From Thermus sp. JCM 17653 (GTDB lineage Bacteria; Deinococcota; Deinococci; Deinococcales; Thermaceae): a DNA stretch of 14,027 bases. Below are positions 1-6,416 of the stretch, piece by piece. Each line of letters begins with the position of its first letter. Position 1 is the first letter of the stretch. The translations under genes were made by a program, and so were the position numbers. Below the pieces are notes generated by a model. That model did no database searches, had not been told where the DNA came from, and saw only the letters and a list, made by a program, of their open reading frames with translations. The stretch lies in the NCBI GenBank assembly GCA_001311585.1, contig BBBN01000014.1, positions 1-14,027 of the forward strand, read 5' to 3'.

Positions 1-432
1 CCGCCGGGGCAAAGCGGTCGCGGCCGTGGAAGGTGGCCTCTCCCGGGCGCCAGCCGGGAGGGGGCAGGACCCCTTTGGGGGAAGGCGGGGGGAGGCCTTC
101 CAGGAGAAAGGCCTTCCTAGGGGGGTCCAGGAGCCAGGCCAGGGTGAACAGGCCGTTGTCCGGGCCCACGTACCACCGCCTTCCCCAGACGGCCACCGCC
201 CGCCGGGAGGTTCCCACCCCGGGGTCCACCACCGCCAGGAGGACGGCCCCTTCCGGCAGGTAGGGGAGCGCCTCGAAGAGGGCGTAGGCGGCCCGCCGGA
301 GGTCCTGAGGAGGAAGGTCGTGGGCCAGGTCCACCACCTCCACCCCCGGGGCCCTCTCCCGGAGCACCGCCTTGACCACCCCCACGTAGGGGTCTTGCAG
401 GCCGAAGTCGGAGAGGAAGAAGACCGGCTCAT
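1..432 (-). CDS. SAM hydrolase / SAM hydroxide adenosyltransferase (DUF62), 3' end cut by window
   Basis: Members of this family split S-adenosylmethionine with water into adenosine and methionine and are related to fluorinase and chlorinase. About 144 residues are in the window and the C-terminal part lies beyond base 1. Visible motifs are LSDFGLQDPYVG near residues 7-18 (usually LTDFG), VVDLAHDLPPQDLRRAA, VVDPGVGTSRRAVAV, YVGPDNG and TFHGRDRFAPA, all in family order. The ATG at 432-430 directly follows the TAG stop of the upstream TPR gene and has GAAGG a few bases before it, so translation is probably coupled. After two codons the frame is wrong; one missing C near 425-429 (GAGCCGG for GAGCCCGG) restores MSPVFFLSDFG. 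I read this as a sequence error. The family call is secure. Hydrolase rather than halogenase is inferred from the organism type. Confidence 0.85.
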   Translation of the reverse strand, partial: MSRSSSSPTSACKTPTWGWSRRCSGRGPRGWRWWTWPTTFLLRTSGGPPTPSSRRSPTCRKGPSSWRWWTPGWEPPGGRWPSGEGGGTWARTTACSPWPGSWTPLGRPFSWKASPRLPPKGSCPLPAGARERPPSTAATALPRR

Positions 433-1878
433 CTAGAACCTTCGCAACCAGGTGGGGGGAAAGAGGGCCAGGACCACCCCCGCCACCACCCAGCCCAAGG
501 CCACCCCCACCACGCTTCCCGCCCGCTCCTTGGCCCAAAGGAGCCCGGCTCCCAAGAGGAGGAGGAAGAAGGTGGGGCCGGGCACCGCCAGGGCGAAGAA
601 AAGGGCGGAGAGGTAGGGGGCCAGGTCCCGGTAGCGCTCCCCAAAGGCCCAAGGGGCGAGGCCCCGGAAGAAGGGCTCCATAAGGGCCAGGCCCAGAAAG
701 ACCAAGAGGTGTAGGGGCAAGGTGGGAAACCCCAGGAAGGGCCGCACCAGCCCGTAGGCGAAGAGGGCCAGGACCAGGGCCGGCCCCACCCAGAAGCCTC
801 CACCCAGCCCTCGAGGGGCCCCAGCACCTGGGGAAGGCGCCGCCTCTGCCAGAGGAGAAGCCCCCCAAAAAGGAAGAGTCCGTACACAAAAAAAGAAGCT
901 CGGGAGAAGCTGGGCCTTCTGGTACGGGGTGAAGAGGGCCAGGAGGTTGGCGAAGAGGGCCTTGCCCAGGAAAAGGGCCACCCCCAGGGCCAAGGCCAGG
1001 GCCAAGAGGACCAGAAGGTAGAGGCTCCCTGGCCCCGGTAGGGGGTTTTCCACCACCTCCACCGTGCGCAGGGGCTCAATGCGGCTTTCCCCCAGGACCA
1101 CCAGGACCAAAAAGGCCACGAAGCCAAAAGCCAGGGCCACACCCGGGCGAGGAGAAGCCCGGGAAGGTTTACAAGCCCCGAAAGCTGCCCTAAGGCCGCC
1201 TGCCCCCGGGCCCAGTCCCCCTGGCCGAGGTAGGCCAGGGCCAGGGTGGAAAGGGCTTCCCGCTGGAGGTCGGGGCGGCCGGAAAGGTTCGGCAGGACCC
1301 CCTCCAAAAGGGCCACCGCCTCCTTCGGCCTCCCCGAGAGGAAGAGGAGGCGGCCCCGCTCTAGGCGCTCCTCCAGGGTGGACCCCAAGGCGGCCAGCCC
1401 CGCCTCGGGGTTCCCCAAGGCCAGGTGGAGCCGGGCCAGAAGAAGGCGTACCTCCGGGGTGGGGGGAAGGCCCCGGGCCTCCTGGAGGGCTTCCTCGAAG
1501 CGGTTCTGGGCCTCGAGGGCCAAGGCCCGAAGGAGCCTCCCCTCCGGGGTTTCGGGCAGGGAAAGCCTGAGGACCTCCCCCGGCTTCCCCTGCAAGAGGA
1601 GAAGCCTTCCCCGAAGGGAAGGGCCTCTGGATCCTCCCCCAGGCGTTCCAGGTAGACCCCGGCCTGGGCCACGTCCCTCTTCTCCAAGTGGATGCGGATA
1701 AGAAGGCGCAGGGCGGCCGGTACTCGGGGTCCCCCACCAGGGCCAGCTCACAGGTGGCCTGGGCGCTTTCCAGGGCGCCCTGCTGGTAGAGGCGCTCGCA
1801 ACGAGCGTAATACTCCTCCGCCCCCTGGGCCAGGCCCAGAAGGCCCAACACCCACGCCAACCCCAGGATAAGCCTCAT
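433..1878 (-). CDS. Exported TPR-repeat protein with C-terminal multi-pass membrane domain (frameshifted)
   Basis: The reconstructed product is about 482 residues. It begins with a signal-peptide-like stretch (MRLILGLAWVLGLLGLAQGA). About 220 residues of TPR-like helical pairs follow (for example YLERLGEDPEALPF, ALALEAQNRFEEALQEARGL, ALSTLALAYLGQGDWARGQAAL). The C-terminal half has about seven hydrophobic segments, such as VALAFGFVAFLVLVVLG and SVVGVALGWVVAGVVLALF. The TPR part should face outside the cytoplasm and be tethered by the membrane part; the function is unknown. Five frame breaks lie near 797, 888-894 (a T7 run with one extra base), 1145, 1610 and 1717. Correcting them gives a whole number of codons and continuous TPR and membrane sequence, so errors are more likely than decay. 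Start chosen: ATG at 1878, preceded by a TAAACT -10 box seven bases away. The DUF62 gene follows without a gap. Confidence 0.7.
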   Translation of the reverse strand: MRLILGLAWVLGLLGLAQGAEEYYARCERLYQQGALESAQATCELALVGDPEYRPPCAFLSASTWRRGTWPRPGSTWNAWGRIQRPFPSGKASPLAGEAGGGPQAFPARNPGGEAPSGLGPRGPEPLRGSPPGGPGPSPHPGGTPSSGPAPPGLGEPRGGAGRLGVHPGGAPRAGPPPLPLGEAEGGGGPFGGGPAEPFRPPRPPAGSPFHPGPGLPRPGGLGPGAGGLRAAFGACKPSRASPRPGVALAFGFVAFLVLVVLGESRIEPLRTVEVVENPLPGPGSLYLLVLLALALALGVALFLGKALFANLLALFTPYQKAQLLPSFFFCVRTLPFWGASPLAEAAPSPGAGAPRGLGGGFWVGPALVLALFAYGLVRPFLGFPTLPLHLLVFLGLALMEPFFRGLAPWAFGERYRDLAPYLSALFFALAVPGPTFFLLLLGAGLLWAKERAGSVVGVALGWVVAGVVLALFPPTWLRRF

Positions 1879-1885
1879 GTTCTCC

Positions 1886-1891
1886 AGTTTA
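1886..1891 (-). promoter_or_regulatory. -10 box of the TPR membrane gene
   Basis: TAAACT is followed by seven bases (GGAGAAC) and the ATG at 1878. The spacing would place the transcript start at or beside the ATG. The spacer GGAGAA could alternatively act as a ribosome-binding site if transcription starts further upstream. No convincing -35 box is visible. Confidence 0.45.
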
Positions 1892-1902
1892 CGCCCCCCC
1901 CC

Positions 1903-1929
1903 TTGCCCCGGGCTTTGGACCGGGTATAA
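1903..1929 (+). promoter_or_regulatory. Promoter of the second TPR gene (TTGCCC / TATAAT)
   Basis: A perfect TATAAT at 1924-1929 stands nine bases before the GTG at 1939. TTGCCC at 1903-1908 is a possible -35 box, but its 15-base spacer is short. The spacer is in a C/G-rich stretch where bases appear to be lost elsewhere in this sequence. It diverges from the promoter of the TPR membrane gene within 60 bp. Confidence 0.6.
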
Positions 1930-1938
1930 TCCCCCCGG

Positions 1939-2644
1939 GTGAAGCCCATGAAGCGCCCCTTTATCCTTTTGACGAGCCTTCTTTCCTTGGCCCTGGCCCA
2001 GGCCCCCCAGGTGGAGGCCCTGGTGGACGCCGGGCGTTTCCAGGAAGCCTACGAGATGGGCCTCAAGCTCTCTACCCCCGAGGCCCTGGCCCTGGCGGCC
2101 AAGGGCGCCAGCTTCTACGCCATGTACCAGGCCAAGGACGCCGAGAAGCGCGCCTGGTTTGAGCGGGCGGAGAAGGCCGCCTCCCAGGCCATCGCCAAGG
2201 CCCCCGACTACCCGGAGGGCTACTTTGAACGGGCCGGGCCCTGGGAAGGCTATCCCAGTACAAGGGGATCCTCGAGGCCCTGGCGGAGGGCCTGGCCCCC
2301 AGGATCCGGAGCGACCTGGAAAGGACCCTGAAGCTCAAGCCGGACCACGCCGGGGCCATGGTGGCCCTGGCCCTCTGGCACTTTGAGCTGGTGCAGAAAG
2401 GCTGGCTGGTGGCCGCCACCCAAGGGGCCGATGGGGGCAAGGTGGAGCCCCTGATGCGGCGGGCCATTGAGCTGGAGCCCGAGGCATCATCCACCGGGTG
2501 GAGTACGCCCGGGTCCTGGCCGCTTGGGGGAAGAAGGAGGAGGCCAGGAAGCAGCTGGAAGTGGCCCTCTCCCTTCCCGCCAAGACCGCCGCCGACCGCT
2601 ACGACCAAGAAAGGGCCCGCCAGGAGCTGGCCAAGCTGAAGTAG
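1939..2644 (+). CDS. Exported TPR-type helical repeat protein (frameshifted)
   Basis: The reconstructed protein is 235 residues. It starts with a signal peptide (MKRPFILLTSLLSLALAQA) and continues as Ala/Leu/Glu-rich helical pairs resembling TPRs, including ALVDAGRFQEAYEMGLKL, WFERAEKAASQAIAKAPDYP and ARVLAAWGKKEEARKQLEVA. Two single-base losses, near 2236 (GGGCCGGGCCC) and 2484 (GAGGCATC for GAGGCCATC), break the frame. Adding both gives exactly 236 codons including TAG at 2642-2644. The segment MVALALWHFELVQKGWLV with several RAIELEPE-like helices recalls the TatT-type TPR partner of TRAP transporters, but no transporter genes are nearby and I do not assign that role. Start: GTG at 1939, near the TATAAT box; an in-frame ATG at 1948 is an alternative. 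It diverges from another exported TPR gene, so the two may work in the same envelope process. Confidence 0.7.
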
Positions 2645-2700
2645 GCCTCCATACCCTCGCTTCCCCTTCCCTTCGTCCCCCGGAAGCCTTTTGCCGGGGC

Positions 2701-2728
2701 CCCCATGCTGGCCCAGGCCAGCATGGGG
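2701..2728. terminator. Perfect 12-bp stem-loop between convergent genes
   Basis: CCCCATGCTGGC at 2701-2712 and its exact complement at 2717-2728 enclose the four-base loop CCAG. It lies between the stop codons of two convergent genes (2644 and 2734), so it can serve both strands. There is no T-run right after the stem on the + strand. On the - strand only a short A-run follows, so a strict intrinsic-terminator rule is not met. Confidence 0.65.
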
Positions 2729-2733
2729 TGGTA

Positions 2734-3327
2734 TCACTTGGGGGTGGGGAGGCGGAGGCCGAGCCTCCGCCCGAAGACCCGGAGGAAGACCGTGGTCAGG
2801 GCTCCCAGGAACAGGGCCCCTTCCGGGTGGCTTCCGTGGAGGGCGTAGGCCACCAAGGCCCCCACCAAGGCCGCCGAGGCGTAAAGGTCCCCCGCCCGGT
2901 AGAGGATCCCCGGCACCTCCCCGGAAAGGACGTCCCGCAACACCCCACCCCCCACCCCGGAAAGTGCCCGCCAGGCCACGCCAAAGGGGCCAAGGCCCGC
3001 CTGAAGACCCCTTTCCGCCCCCAAGGCGGCGAAGAGGCCTAGGCCCAGGGTGTCCAGGTAGTAGATGAAAGGCCCCAGGGCCTGCACCCGGGGGTGGAAG
3101 CGGAAGACCAGAACCCCGGTGAGGACCACGCTCCACAAAAGGGGTTCGTTCCTGAGGGCCGTGGGGGGCAGGGTGCCCACCAGGACGTCGCGGATGGACC
3201 CGCCCCCCACGGCGGTCACCGTGGCCAGGACCAGAACCCCCAAGAGGTCAAACCCCTTCTCCACCCCCTTGAGGGCCCCGGTGGCGGCGAAGACCAAGGT
3301 GCCGAGCCAAACCAGGCCCTCAACCAT
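2734..3327 (-). CDS. TRIC-type cation channel family membrane protein (UPF0126)
   Basis: This intact 197-residue protein belongs to the bacterial family related to trimeric intracellular cation (TRIC) channels. These are small inner-membrane proteins made of two homologous halves plus a final helix. The internal duplication is visible: GGGSIRDVLVG at residues 41-51 and GGGVLRDVLSGEVPG at 126-140, each followed by a Pro-containing stretch and a hydrophobic helix. The hydrophobic segments fit about seven membrane passes. The ATG at 3327 lies inside the end of ispF (shared ATGGTTGA), so the gene is probably translated by coupling and expressed with ispF. There is no sign of its own promoter. Physiological role and ion are not known for this protein; the family assignment is firm from the paired GGGxxRD motifs. 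Confidence 0.88.
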   Translation of the reverse strand: MVEGLVWLGTLVFAATGALKGVEKGFDLLGVLVLATVTAVGGGSIRDVLVGTLPPTALRNEPLLWSVVLTGVLVFRFHPRVQALGPFIYYLDTLGLGLFAALGAERGLQAGLGPFGVAWRALSGVGGGVLRDVLSGEVPGILYRAGDLYASAALVGALVAYALHGSHPEGALFLGALTTVFLRVFGRRLGLRLPTPK

Positions 3328-3778
3328 CCAAAAGCACCACCGCCCGGGCCTGGACGTGGGAAGGCGCCAGGCCCTCCGAGGTCTTGAAGCCTAGGCCCAC
3401 GCGCTCCTCCGGGAGGCCCAGAAGCCGGGCCAGGTTCCCCACCAAGGCCTCCCGGTGGGGGGAGAGCCTGGGCCGGTCCAGGGTGATGACCAGGCTCGCC
3501 TGCAAAAGCCGCCCACCCCGCTCGGCCACCAGGCGGAGGGCCTCCCGGAGAAACCCCTCGCTCCGTTCGCCCCGCCAGCGGGGGTCGGTGTCGGGAAAGA
3601 GGAGGCCGATGTCCCCAAGGCCGTAGGCGGCAAGGAGGGCGTCGGTGAGGGCGTGCAAAGCGGCGTCCCCGTCGGAGTGGGCCAAGGCCCCCACGGGGCT
3701 TGGGATGGGGAGGCCGCAGAGGTAAAGCGGCCTTCCCTCCTCTAGGCGGTGGCTGTCCTCCCCGTAGCCGATGCGCAT
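3320..3778 (-). CDS. ispF: 2-C-methyl-D-erythritol 2,4-cyclodiphosphate synthase
   Basis: IspF converts 4-diphosphocytidyl-methylerythritol 2-phosphate to the 2,4-cyclodiphosphate plus CMP in the cytoplasmic MEP pathway to isoprenoids; in Thermus these feed carotenoids and quinones. The intact 152-residue protein has the metal ligands Asp8, His10 and His42 at the same numbering as the E. coli enzyme. It also has HSDGD at 34-38, DIGLLFPDTDP, and a shortened KTSEGLAP loop in place of the usual longer TTEGLG region. Length and C-terminus (VQARAVVLLDG) agree with my knowledge of the T. thermophilus enzyme. The ATG at 3778 is six bases after a TAAAGT box. Its 3' end overlaps the TRIC gene by eight bases. 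Confidence 0.96.
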   Translation of the reverse strand: MRIGYGEDSHRLEEGRPLYLCGLPIPSPVGALAHSDGDAALHALTDALLAAYGLGDIGLLFPDTDPRWRGERSEGFLREALRLVAERGGRLLQASLVITLDRPRLSPHREALVGNLARLLGLPEERVGLGFKTSEGLAPSHVQARAVVLLDG

Positions 3779-3781
3779 GGC

Positions 3782-3787
3782 TATACT
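3782..3787 (+). promoter_or_regulatory. -10 box of the HD-domain gene
   Basis: TATACT is followed by seven bases (TTAGGAC) and the ATG at 3795, which fits a leaderless or nearly leaderless transcript. It overlaps the -10 box of ispF on the other strand. No convincing -35 hexamer is visible; that region lies inside the ispF coding sequence. Confidence 0.6.
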
Positions 3788-3790
3788 TTA
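3785..3790 (-). promoter_or_regulatory. -10 box of ispF
   Basis: On the - strand TAAAGT ends six bases before the ispF ATG. It shares three base pairs with the -10 box of the divergent HD gene, so the two promoters cannot easily be occupied at the same time. No clear -35 box is seen. Confidence 0.55.
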
Positions 3791-3794
3791 GGAC

Positions 3795-4351
3795 ATGCCG
3801 AGCTTTGAGGAGGCCCTGGCCCTCATGGAGGCCTGGACGGAAAGCGAGTCCCTGAGGCGGCACATGCGAGCGGTGGAGGTGGCCATGCGGGCCTACGCGA
3901 GGCGCTTCGGGAGGAGGAGGAGCTTTGGGCCATGGCCGGCGTCCTCCACGACATGGACTACGAGAAGCACCCCGAGGCACACCCCTACAGGGGCGTGGAA
4001 GAGCTTAGGCGCCTGGGCTACCCCGAGGAGGTCCTGGAGGCCATTCTGGGCCACGCCAGCTACACCGGCACCCCGCGCAGAACCCTCATGGCCAAGGCCC
4101 TCTTCGCCGTGGACGAGCTCACGGGCCTCATCACCGCCGCGGTGTACGTGCGGCCGGACCGGTCTATCCTGGGCCTGGAGCTCCCCAGCCTCAAGAAGAA
4201 GTTCAAGGACAAGGCCTTCGCCAAGGGGGTGAACCGGGAGGAGATCCGGCTTGGGGCCGAGGAGCTCGGGGTGCCCTTGGAGGAGCACATGGCCTTCGTC
4301 CTCGAGGCCATGAAGCGGGAGGCCGGCCTCCTGGGGCTCGAGGGCGCCTAA
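3795..4351 (+). CDS. HD-domain metal-dependent phosphohydrolase (one frameshift)
   Basis: HD proteins are metal-dependent phosphohydrolases acting on nucleotides or related phosphates; the substrate cannot be told here. The reconstructed 185-residue protein shows the ordered metal-binding set: His23 (LRRHMRAVE), His52-Asp53 (GVLHDMDYEKH), His87 (ILGHASY) and Asp107 (FAVDELTG). The C-terminal half is helical, with a basic patch (SLKKKFKDKAFAKG). One G is missing near 3912 (CGGGAGG for CGGGGAGG); restoring it joins ARRFGEEEELWAMAGVLHDMD without a gap and gives 186 codons. The short single-domain layout resembles the bacterial HDIG family of uncharacterised hydrolases rather than RelA/SpoT or dGTPases. 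It diverges from ispF, with only 16 bp between the start codons. Confidence 0.85.
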
Positions 4352-4365
4352 CCTCCGAGGCGCCC
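4342..4365 (+). terminator. Possible terminator hairpin of the HD gene
   Basis: GGGCGCCT at 4342-4349 pairs exactly with AGGCGCCC at 4358-4365 across an eight-base loop. The stem overlaps the TAA stop at 4349-4351. No T-run follows, and the FUN14-like gene's promoter starts a few bases later at 4374. It could end transcription or simply be a chance palindrome in G+C-rich DNA. Confidence 0.35.
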
Positions 4366-4373
4366 CGGGCCGC

Positions 4374-4402
4374 TTGCCCCCCCGCCTCCTCCGCGCTAGG
4401 GT
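4374..4402 (+). promoter_or_regulatory. Promoter of the FUN14-like gene (TTGCCC-N17-TAGGGT)
   Basis: TTGCCC at 4374-4379, a spacer of exactly 17 bases and TAGGGT at 4397-4402 are followed by seven bases and GTG at 4410. Both hexamers and the spacer are well formed for a sigma-70-type promoter. The -10 to start distance implies a leaderless message. Confidence 0.65.
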
Positions 4403-4409
4403 GGAAGCC

Positions 4410-4727
4410 GTGGAGTTGCCCGACCTCACCCCCTACCTCGCAGATGACCTTCGGCGGCCTCGCCGGTTACGCCGTGGCTACGCCCTCAAAAAGGTGGGCC
4501 GCCTTTTGGCCCTGCTCCTCGGCCTCCTCTTCGTGGCCCTCCAGCTTCTGGCCCAGGGAGGCTACGTTCAGGTGGACTGGACCCGCATCCAGAAAGACGT
4601 GGAGCCCCTCCTTCAGCAGCCCGGTCTGCAAAGCCTCTGGGAGAGGCTCCTTTCCACCCTGACCTACAACCTTCCCTTCGGGGCGAGCTTCGTGGGGGGG
4701 CTCCTCCTGGGCCTGCGGGCAGGCTAA
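4410..4727 (+). CDS. FUN14-like small membrane protein (frameshifted)
   Basis: The reconstructed protein is about 106 residues. It resembles the bacterial and archaeal members of the FUN14 family, small membrane proteins of unknown function with a glycine-rich first helix. Key stretches are MTFGGLAGYAVGYALKKVGR, LLALLLGLLFVALQLLAQGGY, VQVDWTRIQKDVEPLL and LPFGASFVGGLLLGLRAG, which fit two or three membrane helices. Frame breaks lie near 4442 (two bases lost) and 4477 (GTGGCTAC for GTGGGCTAC). Together they restore the frame and link the N-terminus MELPDLTPYL to the family core. Start: GTG at 4410, supported by the promoter seven bases upstream; a longer frame starting at 4374 would begin inside the -35 box. 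The stop overlaps the end of the convergent aminotransferase gene by three bases. The family call is moderately sure. Confidence 0.68.
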   Translation: MELPDLTPYLADDLRRPRRLRRGYALKKVGRLLALLLGLLFVALQLLAQGGYVQVDWTRIQKDVEPLLQQPGLQSLWERLLSTLTYNLPFGASFVGGLLLGLRAG

Positions 4728-5862
4728 GGCCATCCGAGCTTCAGCGCCTCCCGGAGGGTTTCCGCCGCCCGCAAAAGCTCTTCTAGAGGCCTTACCAAGG
4801 CGATGCGCACCCATCCCACGCCCCCGGGCCCAAACCCCCGGCCCGGAGCGAGGGCCACCCCCCGCTCCACGAGGCCCAGGGCGAACTCCAGGTCGTCCAC
4901 CCCCTCGGGAAGCCGCCCCCAGAGGTACATGGTGGCCCTGGGGGGGAGGAGGCTTAGGGCCCCCCGGAGCCTCGGCCATCCCCAAGGCCCTTTCCCGGTA
5001 GACCCGGGCGTAGGCCCGGGTGGTCTCCCTAGGGGTCTTTAGGGCCTCCACTCCCATGCGCAGGATCCCGGCGTACTGGTTGAAGTCAACGACCCCTTTC
5101 ACCCGCTCCAGGCGGGCAAGGGCCTCCTCGCTTCCCAGGGCGAAGCCCAGGCGGAAGCCCGCCAGGTTGTAGCCCTTGGAGAGGGAGAAGAGCTCCACCA
5201 CCCGCTCCTTGGCCCCGGGGAGGGCCAGGGGGGAGGGGGCCTCCCCCTCGTAGACCTGGTCCACGTAGGGGTTGTCGTGGACGAGCCAGAGGCCGTGCTT
5301 GCGGGCCAGGCCCAGGGCCTCCTCAAAGTAGCCCCAGTCGGCCACGGCCCCCGTGGGGTTGTTGGGGTAGTTGAGGAGGAGAACCCTGGCCTCCCGCCAC
5401 ACGCCTTCCGGCACCGCCTTCAGGTCGGCGAGGCCGTCCTCCCTTAGGGGGATGAGGAAGGTCCTCAAGGAGGCCACCCGGGCCGCCCCGAAGTAGCTGG
5501 GGTAGCCACCTCGGGGAGGAGGAGGAGGTCATGGGGCTCCGTGAGAGCGAGGAGGAGGTGGGCCAAGCCCTCCTGGCTTCCGATAAGGGCCAGGGCCTCC
5601 CGCCTGGGGTCCAGGTCCACCCCGTAGCGGCCCTCGTACCAGCGGGCCGCCTCCTCCAGGAAGGGAAGGGTGCAGCTTCTCAGGCAGTAGCCGTAGGTGG
5701 AGGGGTCCTCCAGGGCCTGCCGGAGGGCCTCCAAGGGCGCCTAGGGGGAAGGAGGTCGGTGGAGCCGATGGAGAGGTCAATGAGCCCCACGCCCCGTTCC
5801 CGGGCTTTCCGCTTGGCCTCGTCCACCACCAGGAAGACCGAGGGCTCGGGCACCCTACTCAT
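4724..5862 (-). CDS. PLP-dependent class I/II aminotransferase (frameshifted)
   Basis: Fold-type I aminotransferase that moves an amino group between an amino acid and a 2-oxo acid using pyridoxal phosphate. The reconstructed length is 380 residues. Features in order: STYGYCLR near 55-62, NYPNNPTG at 165-172, the PLP-binding Asp197 followed by Tyr200 (HDNPYVDQ), the Schiff-base lysine Lys230 in SLSKGYNLAGFRLG, Arg238, and a C-terminal GWVRIAL bearing the likely carboxylate-binding Arg. The overall look recalls LL-diaminopimelate or related aminotransferases. However, Thermus makes lysine through the aminoadipate route, so I leave the substrate open. Breaks at about 4970 (two bases), 5500 and 5738 sum to four lost bases and give a whole-codon length. 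The ATG at 5862 overlaps the end of the Mog gene (ATGAGTAG), with GGAGGGG upstream as a ribosome-binding site. Confidence 0.85.
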
Positions 5863-6349
5863 GGTGCCCCTCCCTCCAAGGCTTGCCCGTCACCAGGGAG
5901 AGGGCGTGGGGCAGGACGGGAAGGACCGCCTCCAGGGACTCCCGGGCCCCCTTGGGGCTTCCGGGGAGGTTCAGGATCAGGGTCTTCCCCCGCACCCCCG
6001 CCACCCCCCGGGAGAGGGCGGCCATGGGGGTCTTCCGGAGGCCCACCAAGCGCATGAGCTCGGCGAGGCCCGGGACCTCCCGGTCCAGAAGCTCCCGCGT
6101 CGCCTCCGGGGTCCGGTCCCGGGGGGCGAGCCCCGTCCCCCCGTTGGTGAGGATGAGGTCCAGGCCCTCCCGGTCCGCCCAAAGCCTGAGGACCTTCTTG
6201 ATCATGGGAGGCTCGTCGGGCACGAGCTCGTAGGCCGCCACCTCGTAAGGCCCTCCTTCCAGGGCCTCCCGGATGGCCAGGTGGGTGGTGTCCTCCCGCT
6301 CGCCGCGGAAGCCCTTGTCGGAAACCGTGAGGATGCCCACGCGGAACAT
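5855..6349 (-). CDS. mog: Molybdopterin adenylyltransferase, MoaB/Mog family
   Basis: Enzymes of this family adenylate molybdopterin before molybdenum insertion. The intact 164-residue protein starts GILTVSDKGFRGEREDTT. It carries the signature LTNGGTGLAPRDRTPEAT (the GGTG loop plus the conserved Asp and Pro) and NLPGSPKGARES near the C-terminus. Length is between E. coli MoaB and MogA, so the exact paralogue name is uncertain. An open frame continues about 120 codons upstream. I start at the ATG at 6349 because family homology begins there and TACCTT lies seven bases before it. Its end overlaps the aminotransferase start by eight bases, so the two form one unit. A molybdopterin oxidoreductase 5 kb away in this window is a plausible client. 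Confidence 0.88.
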   Translation of the reverse strand: MFRVGILTVSDKGFRGEREDTTHLAIREALEGGPYEVAAYELVPDEPPMIKKVLRLWADREGLDLILTNGGTGLAPRDRTPEATRELLDREVPGLAELMRLVGLRKTPMAALSRGVAGVRGKTLILNLPGSPKGARESLEAVLPVLPHALSLVTGKPWREGHHE

Positions 6350-6356
6350 TGCCCTC

Positions 6357-6362
6357 AAGGTA
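6357..6362 (-). promoter_or_regulatory. -10 box of the mog-aminotransferase unit
   Basis: TACCTT is followed by GAGGGCA and the ATG at 6349, a seven-base spacing as at other first genes here. GAGGG in the spacer could also act as a ribosome-binding site. No -35 box is recognisable. Confidence 0.45.
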
Positions 6363-6416
6363 CCACAAGGGGAGGGCGGGGCCCGGCCGTAGCCCAGGGT
6401 TGCCTCGAGGGCCCAG

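Noticed and set aside
433..1878. Treating the TPR membrane gene as a pseudogene.
   Set aside because: Its five breaks have the same character as those in essential-looking neighbours such as thiI, and repair restores continuous sequence.
2072..3136. Long - strand open frame across the second TPR gene and part of the TRIC gene.
   Set aside because: Its product is Gly/Pro/Arg-rich shadow sequence of G+C-rich DNA and overlaps two recognisable genes.
4374..4409. TTG start of the FUN14-like gene at 4374.
   Set aside because: TTGCCC there is the -35 box of a promoter that fires just before GTG 4410; the extra residues are not family-like.
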